A stretch of 64,000 nt of DNA, from positions 1,686,001-1,750,000 of the forward strand of contig NZ_CP090557.1 in NCBI RefSeq assembly GCF_021484805.1, given 5' to 3'. This document shows, piece by piece, positions 58,185 to 64,000 of this stretch. This DNA is from Tellurirhabdus bombi (GTDB lineage: Bacteria > Bacteroidota > Bacteroidia > Cytophagales > Spirosomataceae). Numbering within the stretch: the stretch's first letter is position 1; each line of letters begins with the position of its first letter. Made by a program: the position numbers and the translations under genes. The notes under the pieces are model-generated. The model had not been told where the DNA came from. It was given only the letters and a program-made list of their open reading frames with translations, and did no database searches.

Positions 58185-59525
58185 TTATTGATTGACTTGG
58201 TCGGCCCAGTTGAATCGGTCGCCGGGCGAAAATTTCCAGGGCGCCATGTTGTTTTCGACATTGCTAAACATGGCGTTCCAGGCGGCGGGCGCCTGGGCTT
58301 CTTCCATGACTTTATAGCGGCGCAATTGCAGAATAATTTCCAGCGGATTGATATTCACGGGGCACTCCTGCACGCAGGCCTGACAGGTGGTGCAAGCGTT
58401 GATTTCCTCCACCAGAATATAATCATTAAGAAGCGTTTTGTTATCGTCCTCGAAGGTGCCGTTATGCGCCTGCATGTTGCGGCCAATGTCTTCCAGCCGG
58501 TCGCGGGTGTCCATCATGATCTTTCGGGGCGACAGTTTTTTGCCGGTAATATTGGCGGGACAGGCCGCCGTACAACGACCGCATTCTGTGCAGCTATAGG
58601 CATCCATGAGGCTTTTCCACGATAAATCAAATACGTCCTTCGCTCCGAAGCGACCAATTTCAGCAGGGGCTTCGTTCGGGTCGGCCTGGGCGACGCCAAG
58701 GGCTAGTTGAACTTCCTTCGTAATGTCGGGCATGTTGTTCATCTCGCCTTTGGGCTTCAGATCCGAGAAATACGTATTTGGGAAGGCCAGCACGATGTGC
58801 AGGTGCTTTGAATACGTGACGTAAAGCCCGAAAGCCAGAATACCCAGAATGTGGAACCACCACGCAAATCGCTCGTAGACAATCAGGGCCGTGGTATCCC
58901 AGTTTGTGAACAGCGGCTTCAGAAATTGACTTACAAAAAAATCACCTGTCGAAGCCTGGGCGTAGTGTTCAACGCCGCGTTCTCGTAAAACGCTGTCCGA
59001 AGCGTTCCAGGTCAGGAAGGCAATCATCAGGAGAATTTCAAGGGTCAGAATTAAAGTCGCGTCCAGGCGGGGCCAACGGCCCATTTCCCGGTGCCTTTCG
59101 GGCTGAAACCGGCCTACCCGCGTCAGGTAGCGGCGACAAAGAAAGACCACGCAAACCGTTAGAACTCCAACGGCCAGCACTTCAAAGACGTTGATCAGAA
59201 ACGGATAGACCGCACCCAGGTAAGGGGCAAAAAGCCGGTGAGTTCCAAAAATGCCGTCCAGAATAATTTCCAGCACTTCAATATTGATGATCAGAAAGCC
59301 AACGTAAATAATGAAGTGCATGATGCCAACCGTCCAGTTGGTCATCATTTTTTTCTGGCCAAAGGCAACGCGCAGCATAATGCTAAGCCGCTCCTGAGGA
59401 TGGTCGGTCCGGTTTTCGGGTTTACCCAGTCGAATGGTCCGTTGAATAAGCTTAACGCGCTTTGCGATCAGCCAGGATACAGTGGCTAAAGCGATAATGA
59501 ATAAAATTTGCTGAATTATTGTCAT
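58185..59525 (-). CDS. Membrane-bound 4Fe-4S dicluster protein (HdrE/NarI-like membrane part plus ferredoxin)
   Basis: A 446-residue protein. The first roughly 250 residues hold about five membrane helices (IIQQILFIIALATVSWLIA, WTVGIMHFIIYVGFLIINI and others) like the cytochrome b-type subunits of HdrE/NarI. The C-terminal part has two 4Fe-4S motifs, CTECGRCTAACP and CTTCQACVQECP. With the downstream CCG protein it makes a quinone-linked electron-transfer module; similar pairs are frequent in Bacteroidota but their electron donor and acceptor are not established. It is divergent from tRNA-Phe. Confidence 0.9.
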   Translation of the reverse strand: MTIIQQILFIIALATVSWLIAKRVKLIQRTIRLGKPENRTDHPQERLSIMLRVAFGQKKMMTNWTVGIMHFIIYVGFLIINIEVLEIILDGIFGTHRLFAPYLGAVYPFLINVFEVLAVGVLTVCVVFLCRRYLTRVGRFQPERHREMGRWPRLDATLILTLEILLMIAFLTWNASDSVLRERGVEHYAQASTGDFFVSQFLKPLFTNWDTTALIVYERFAWWFHILGILAFGLYVTYSKHLHIVLAFPNTYFSDLKPKGEMNNMPDITKEVQLALGVAQADPNEAPAEIGRFGAKDVFDLSWKSLMDAYSCTECGRCTAACPANITGKKLSPRKIMMDTRDRLEDIGRNMQAHNGTFEDDNKTLLNDYILVEEINACTTCQACVQECPVNINPLEIILQLRRYKVMEEAQAPAAWNAMFSNVENNMAPWKFSPGDRFNWADQVNQ

Positions 59526-59596
59526 GTTTTGTGTCTTGTCTATCAGCGTATTGAGTCAATATTCGATTATTTATTAAATTTATTTGGTCAAAAGTG

Positions 59597-59628
59597 TTGC
59601 ATGAAAGCAAATAATTGCGCTACCTTTG
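59597..59628 (+). promoter_or_regulatory. Bacteroidota-type promoter of tRNA-Phe
   Basis: TTG at 59597-59599 and TACCTTTG at 59621-59628 are separated by 21 nt. The tRNA 5' end is 30 nt downstream. Confidence 0.75.
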
Positions 59629-59658
59629 CACCCACAAACGATGACCGTTCGCGGTAAC

Positions 59659-59731
59659 GGTGATGTAGCTCAGTTGGTAGAGCAAAGGACTGAAAATCCT
59701 TGTGTCGGCGGTTCGACTCCGTCCATCACCA
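59659..59731 (+). tRNA. tRNA-Phe (anticodon GAA)
   Basis: A 73-nt cloverleaf: acceptor stem GGTGATG / CATCACC, D arm with AGCTCAGTTGGTAGAGC, anticodon stem AAGGA/TCCTT around loop CTGAAAA (anticodon GAA), and a T arm with TTCGACT. The discriminator base is A, and CCA is not encoded. It has its own promoter and terminator, so it is transcribed singly. Confidence 0.97.
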
Positions 59732-59741
59732 CTTCCAGACA

Positions 59742-59768
59742 GCCCCGCCCACCAGCGGGGCTTTTTAT
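59742..59768 (+). terminator. Terminator of tRNA-Phe
   Basis: A 7-bp GC stem (59742-59748 with 59755-59761) and a 6-nt loop are followed by TTTTTATTT. From here to about 59978 (210 bp) I see no gene or clear signal; it is AT-rich. Confidence 0.92.
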
Positions 59769-59978
59769 TTGTTCATATTGACAAAAAATACAGTCCATTT
59801 GTTTAAGAAAGGTATGCTTGCATACTATTTATACTCAAATATAATTGATCGCTCAGTACCTACAAGCAGAAATAGTAAAAAGTAGGATGGAAGAGGGACA
59901 AAAAAGGATATTTTAAGTGGATAGGGGCGCGCATACTAGTAATACCTGGAAAAACTCTACAATGTTTCCAACGCTTCG

Positions 59979-60015
59979 AAAAGAAAAAGCCCGAGAACAG
60001 CAATTGCTCCCGGGC
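59979..60015 (-). terminator. Terminator of the GH18 gene
   Basis: Read on the minus strand, a GCCCG...AG / CTCGGGC stem with a 2-nt bulge (60015-60007 with 59995-59989) is followed by TTTTTCTTTT at 59988-59979. It lies 25 nt after the GH18 stop. Confidence 0.75.
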
Positions 60016-60039
60016 CGAACTAATAATCAAAAGTGCCGG

Positions 60040-61215
60040 CTATTTGCCTTTTTTGGCATTACTGGGAGCCGACAAGCCCTCGCTTAACTTATTCAAAAGC
60101 TTCTTCTGTTCCAGATCGTATAAGTACTCCCAAAACATCACGCCAGCTAGTCCTTTCGCTTTTACATACTCGATTTTGGGCGTAAACGACTCCGCATCGG
60201 CGTAGGAAATAAACGAACGCTTCTGCGGGTTCCAGAGATACGGTGCTTTGGCGTCGGCATCCCAATAGCGGGTGTAACCGTTTTTGTTGATGTATTCCGC
60301 CGCCAATTTATCGTAGCTGATAAATGAATGCTCTCCCGTTGACGGTTGATACAACCCATTGTCTTTGTCGGTCACGTTAGCCCAGCCGCGTCCATAGAAT
60401 GGAATCCCCAAAACAATTTTGCTAGCCGGAACCCCCGCCCGGATGTGGCCTTCCACGCCATCTGCCGAGCTGTTCCGCGACTGATTACCTTTTGCTGACT
60501 GGTACAGGTTGCTGTGGTGGCCCGTCGTTTTGTCGTTGCCGTGATAAATGTCGTACGTCATGATATTGACGTAATCCAAGTATTTCTGGGCCTTACCGAG
60601 TTCGGTGTGGTTGACAAACGCCGTGTCTACGCCGGTCGCGGTCGTTAGCAGGTAGTGGTTTTTACCCGTGCGGCCGTCCCGTTTACCCTGCTCGTCCAAA
60701 CCCTCGCGCAAGGCTTTCAGCAGCAGGGTATAGGTCTGCTTGTCTTCGGGCCGATAGATGTTGTTTGCCCCAATCTGCGCCGGATATTCCCAATCGATAT
60801 CAATTCCGTCGAGTTTGTGTTTGCGGAGCAGCGCTACCGTACTGTTGGTAAACTTGCGACGAGCTGCATCGGTTAAGGCAACGTCGGAGAAGTATTTGCA
60901 GCCGCCCCAGCCGCCAATCGAGATGAGAATCTTCAGGTCTTTATTAACCGCTTTTAACGAAGTCAGCGCAGCTAGGTTTACGGAGTCCCGGGCATTGAGC
61001 GGTGCTAGCTCGCCGTTCTGGGCAGGCACTGCAAAGGCATAATTGATGTGCGTTAGTTTGTTCGCCTCAATCTGCTCTTTCGTCCAGCCTTTGTCCGTTA
61101 CGTAACCGATAATCACGTAAGGCTTTGACGCTTTTTGTGCCTGCGTGGAGGTAGCCTGACCAACGAAAAACAGGCCCGTAAGCAGAAAACCAAGTATTGG
61201 AAAATAACGATTCAT
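60040..61215 (-). CDS. Secreted GH18 family glycoside hydrolase (chitinase-like)
   Basis: A 391-residue enzyme with a Sec signal (ILGFLLTGLFFVGQATSTQAQ). The catalytic motif is DGIDIDWEYP with the acid Glu at about residue 143. LKILISIGGWGG is the upstream strand motif, and VNIMTYDIYHG and GVMFWEYLYD complete the barrel. GH18 enzymes hydrolyse chitin or N-glycan cores. No chitin-binding module is attached. It lies 29 bp after the large serine esterase/peptidase gene and is probably cotranscribed with it. Confidence 0.94.
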   Translation of the reverse strand: MNRYFPILGFLLTGLFFVGQATSTQAQKASKPYVIIGYVTDKGWTKEQIEANKLTHINYAFAVPAQNGELAPLNARDSVNLAALTSLKAVNKDLKILISIGGWGGCKYFSDVALTDAARRKFTNSTVALLRKHKLDGIDIDWEYPAQIGANNIYRPEDKQTYTLLLKALREGLDEQGKRDGRTGKNHYLLTTATGVDTAFVNHTELGKAQKYLDYVNIMTYDIYHGNDKTTGHHSNLYQSAKGNQSRNSSADGVEGHIRAGVPASKIVLGIPFYGRGWANVTDKDNGLYQPSTGEHSFISYDKLAAEYINKNGYTRYWDADAKAPYLWNPQKRSFISYADAESFTPKIEYVKAKGLAGVMFWEYLYDLEQKKLLNKLSEGLSAPSNAKKGK

Positions 61216-61244
61216 AGTGTGTATCTGGTGATGAAATGGCGAGC

Positions 61245-63767
61245 TTACTTGGTGGATGTCTGATTGGTTAAAGACCAGTTGTTATCAAAGAAACCGGCGG
61301 TTTTAATGCCTTTTCCACCGTCCCGGAGCATGCTGATGTCGAACACCATAAAATCCGGGAAGCCGCTCGCACCCGCAAAGTATTGGTTAGCATTAGCCGC
61401 TTTCATACCCGGCATACCCGTTCCAGCCACAACGGCTACCGAAGCCGTAGGGCTGTCGGCGCGTGGCCAGACAAAATAAGCCCCCAGACCGTCACCCGTG
61501 AAACGCTCGCTCCCGACTGTTACCTGACCCCGGCTAACCTGAATCGGACAGGCCGCCAGCAGTGAATTCCACGCCCGATTGGTAGTCTGGTTGCCGTAAA
61601 GAACTACGCCCCGGTTGGCGTAGCGCGCCGCGTCGAACGCTTTGTCGGAAATGATGTCTACCGCGCCGTTGCCCCGGTAATACCAAGTCTCGGCATCGAA
61701 GCGGGCCTTGTTGTACGCCCATTCATTTTCCGCCGCTGTTCCGGTTGTACCGTACACAAACACCATTCGGTTATTAAAAGCATCCTTGAACGTTCCGTTG
61801 CGGTGAGGTCCTTTTTGCTTTAGGCTAAGCCGATCCGTCTGGCTCCATTTGCCCCCTTCTCTGCGTAGGATTAGCGTGTCGCTGGCGCTGGCTGTCTTGT
61901 AGTCAATGGCAGATAGGCTGTCCAGCGTAATTTTTACGGCCTTATTAGCGCCAAACTCATTTAGGGCCAACTTTAGAACCGCAACGTTGCTGGTTGTGCC
62001 AGAAATTCCCTGAGCAGTGCGGTTTAGCTGAATTCGGCTATAAACCAGCGGTTGAAGCTGCTGCTCCACTGAAGCCCACCGATAGCTCGCCGAAATGCCG
62101 GGGTTCGCCGTCGTAAAATCAATCGTGTTGACGGTCGAATCGACAGGCAGTTGGTGCCATTTAAAGAAGTCAAACAAAGGCTTCCAGTCCACACTATGAT
62201 CGCCAAACCAGTGGCTTCCGCCGGGGTATTCGTAGTAGCTCATATCCGGCTGTGTTTCGCCCAGCATTTTACGCATCTGACGGGCATACGTAACGGGCAC
62301 AGTCCGGTCAGCATCACCGTGGAAGATGTACACGCCCAGTGGTTTATAGTTGTTTGTCAATTTCAGTACATCGCTCTGATTCCCGGCGCGCAACAAAATC
62401 TGCTCCAGCGGATTGCTGCTGCCATCGGGAATCACGCCGTCGGCAGAACCGTATTCTTTGAGCGTTGGGTAACCCGCGCAGGGAGCAATGGCTGCCCACT
62501 TGTCGGGATAAGTAGCGCCCAGAAACCAGGTGCCGTGCCCGCCCATCGAGTGGCCGGTTAAGTAAATCTGGCGCGGATCGGGCTTAAACTGATTTTTAGC
62601 GATGGTCAGTACCTCCAGCGCATCCAGACGACCCCAGTCCTCCCAGTTGAACCCACGCGGGCGGCGATTGGTAGCGGCTACCAGCGTGCCCCAGTCTTTT
62701 GGTTTGTACGCGCGCGCCTGCCCACTGGCTTCAACACCGGCTCCGTGTACCGACAGAAACAAGGCCGCCGGACCTGAATTGGTCGGCTGGGGCGTTACCG
62801 CGTAATATTGCAAACTTCCATCAATCTGGCTAATAAACGTCTGGCTGTAGGACGCACCGGGGGCAGTCGCCTCAACAGACAGGCTTGCTTCGTCGATCAA
62901 CTTGCCTTTTTGCGACAGGCTCAGGTTGCAAGTTTGCGCCCCTTTGGCACTGACTCCCGTCCCGTTGAATCCGAATGCTACTTTGCGGCTCGACATGGGT
63001 GGTATGGCGGGTAAGGTAGTGGTCACCTCTTTATTGGCAACTTTGCTTTTCAATTGCAGATCGGTCAGCGGAGTAACCGACATATTTACGACCACAATAG
63101 CACCTTGCAGCGCCGCGTTTGACTCACCCAACCGGATGCTGGGCAAGGTTGGGTCATCGGTGCGGAGTAACGCTTTTTTCGTTGAGAATTCCAGACCGGC
63201 TGTAATCGAGATACCCCGAACATAAAACTCATTCACGCCTTTTTTCAGCCGAACGGGAATATGCATGTACCCCATGCTGTAGGCGTCACCCATGTGCAGT
63301 TCGCCGTTTACGTACACGTTGCTGTTGCCTTTAATATTCAGCAGTGCTACTTGCTCGCGCGTAGCTGGGTAAGTCAGGTAAGTGTACCCGCCACCGCCGC
63401 CGATACCACCCCGCAGGCTGCCCGCCACCACGCCGGGACCCGCCGGCGCGCCTCCGCTCCGAAACGCGTTACGCTGGGGACGAAGCCGGTTCAAGCTGTC
63501 CGCTGTAACGGGGAGCCATTTGACTTCCCGCCCTTGCTCGTCCTGCCCGAATACGGCGTCGGCGGCTGGTTGTTTGAGCGAACCAGTATACAACTGATAG
63601 GCGAGTGGGTCGGTATAAATCGCCTCCCGGCCGTAGCGGCTGCCCGTCAGCGCGATCAGGCCTTTCTTAAATTGAAAGCCTTCGGAAGGGGCTGGCTGGG
63701 TAGTCTGCGCCTGTGTCTGCCCACCTAGTAAGAGTAAAAGTAAAGCACTTGTAATTCGTTTGTTCAT
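61245..63767 (-). CDS. Large secreted serine hydrolase of the prolyl oligopeptidase/esterase type
   Basis: An 840-residue protein with a signal peptide (SALLLLLLGGQTQAQ). The middle holds an alpha/beta hydrolase domain: nucleophile in YLTGHSMGGHGTWFL, then HGDADRTVPVTYARQM with the probable Asp, and YPGGSHWFGDH with the His. About 330 residues of beta-rich sequence precede it, starting with a Gly-rich loop at about 110-130 (GVVAGSLRGGIGGGGG). The C-terminal 250 residues form another domain of unknown fold, with VFVYGTTGTAAENEW. Such proteins are annotated as prolyl oligopeptidases or as polysaccharide/feruloyl esterases; the substrate is open. Its pairing with GH18 suggests glycan or glycoprotein breakdown. 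Confidence 0.85.
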   Translation of the reverse strand: MNKRITSALLLLLLGGQTQAQTTQPAPSEGFQFKKGLIALTGSRYGREAIYTDPLAYQLYTGSLKQPAADAVFGQDEQGREVKWLPVTADSLNRLRPQRNAFRSGGAPAGPGVVAGSLRGGIGGGGGYTYLTYPATREQVALLNIKGNSNVYVNGELHMGDAYSMGYMHIPVRLKKGVNEFYVRGISITAGLEFSTKKALLRTDDPTLPSIRLGESNAALQGAIVVVNMSVTPLTDLQLKSKVANKEVTTTLPAIPPMSSRKVAFGFNGTGVSAKGAQTCNLSLSQKGKLIDEASLSVEATAPGASYSQTFISQIDGSLQYYAVTPQPTNSGPAALFLSVHGAGVEASGQARAYKPKDWGTLVAATNRRPRGFNWEDWGRLDALEVLTIAKNQFKPDPRQIYLTGHSMGGHGTWFLGATYPDKWAAIAPCAGYPTLKEYGSADGVIPDGSSNPLEQILLRAGNQSDVLKLTNNYKPLGVYIFHGDADRTVPVTYARQMRKMLGETQPDMSYYEYPGGSHWFGDHSVDWKPLFDFFKWHQLPVDSTVNTIDFTTANPGISASYRWASVEQQLQPLVYSRIQLNRTAQGISGTTSNVAVLKLALNEFGANKAVKITLDSLSAIDYKTASASDTLILRREGGKWSQTDRLSLKQKGPHRNGTFKDAFNNRMVFVYGTTGTAAENEWAYNKARFDAETWYYRGNGAVDIISDKAFDAARYANRGVVLYGNQTTNRAWNSLLAACPIQVSRGQVTVGSERFTGDGLGAYFVWPRADSPTASVAVVAGTGMPGMKAANANQYFAGASGFPDFMVFDISMLRDGGKGIKTAGFFDNNWSLTNQTSTK

Positions 63768-63815
63768 GAAATGTAACTGATCAGGTCGTTTGTTTTATAC
63801 ACGCTTGGAAAAGGA

Positions 63816-64000
63816 TTATTTTTTTGAGTATGAAGGGTTTAACTGAAGTTTATTTAATACCTGATTACCCACCTGTTCGCCCTGTTGCTGTCCATTTTCG
63901 ATGGCTTCCCGGTAGTGGATTCCGCCGTAAAGTCGGCTAATAGCGGCTTCATCGGCTGCCTGCTTGAAGGATGTAAACTTTCGCGTAGGCAAACCGTAGG
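63816..64000 (-). CDS. Vanadium-dependent haloperoxidase / PAP2-like protein, 3' end only
   Basis: The last roughly 61 codons of a minus-strand gene that begins beyond the window; stop at 63816-63818. The visible C-terminus contains ADEAAISRLYGGIHYREAIE and GEQVGNQVLNKL. SRLYGGIHY fits the SRxxxGxH phosphate/vanadate-binding motif of the PAP2/vanadium haloperoxidase superfamily, and the EAAxSR...GGIHxR form is that of Bacteroidota haloperoxidase-like proteins, usually exported. It is 48 bp upstream of the serine hydrolase gene. Confidence 0.75.
   Translation of the reverse strand, partial: YGLPTRKFTSFKQAADEAAISRLYGGIHYREAIENGQQQGEQVGNQVLNKLQLNPSYSKK

Noticed and set aside
59700-59885. A 61-codon open frame starting in the tRNA-Phe gene
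   Set aside because: It begins inside the tRNA and runs through its terminator.

Overview
The window is chromosomal DNA of a Bacteroidota member, most likely of the order Cytophagales (a Spirosoma/Larkinella-like organism). The lines of evidence are: gldH (a gliding-motility lipoprotein), many DUF families typical of this phylum (DUF2480, DUF4293, DUF4296), a HemY-type hemG, TonB-C/carboxypeptidase-regulatory/SusC-plug-like modules fused to M56 peptidases, and Bacteroidota-type promoters (TTG or TTTG about 20 nt upstream of TAnnTTTG) before rpmH, tRNA-Phe, gldH and others. Base composition looks close to 50% GC and even. I see no prophage, insertion sequence, CRISPR array or recognised defence system. 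The genus assignment is inference.

Layout. 1-2.4 kb: the 3' part of an SDR gene without the usual Tyr/Lys pair, prfA and a small lipoprotein. 2.5-8.4 kb: a probable sugar or sugar-acid catabolic group (Tat-exported Gfo/Idh/MocA protein, acetylxylan-esterase-like hydrolase, sodium/solute symporter, DHDPS-family aldolase, convergent RidA). 8.4-16.8 kb: M20 peptidase, then a tightly overlapped minus-strand operon SpoIIM-like / membrane protein / DUF4129 / DUF4350 / MoxR / DUF58, with an RDD gene divergent to it. 16.8-19.1 kb: M20D hydrolase, histidine phosphatase, small secreted protein. 19.1-22.5 kb: first BlaI/M56 locus plus a headless M56 paralogue. 22.5-28.7 kb: M61 peptidase, rpmH-rnpA, S41 protease, tsaB, DUF2480, lipoprotein. 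28.8-32.2 kb: DUF58 / BatD-like / BatA / rnhB operon. 32.3-38.3 kb: DUF4296, hemG, a polyprenol-phosphate mannosyltransferase, then bioF-bioD-bioA. 38.4-44.8 kb: Dabb, RluA, a PhoR/PhoB-like pair, a propeller-like protein, AI-2E transporter, LON-domain protein, gldH. 44.8-49.1 kb: second BlaI/M56 locus, again followed by a headless paralogue. 49.1-59.5 kb: RicT-like, purD, recQ, kdsD, DUF4293, mnmD, fRMsr, and an HdrD-like Fe-S pair. 59.5-64 kb: tRNA-Phe, GH18, a large secreted serine esterase/peptidase and the 3' end of a vanadium haloperoxidase-like gene.

Most of the window is housekeeping or ordinary accessory content. Three non-coding or architectural signals stand out. First, a perfect 64-bp spacerless palindrome at 35142-35205 carries two exact DnaA boxes head to head at its centre. 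Second, the two unlinked BlaI genes share an operator layout: two ACTAW-N4-WTAGT dyads exactly 20 bp apart. Third, each BlaI-M56 pair is followed by a headless gene that starts at the same point of the M56 architecture, keeping the linker and membrane helix but not the protease.
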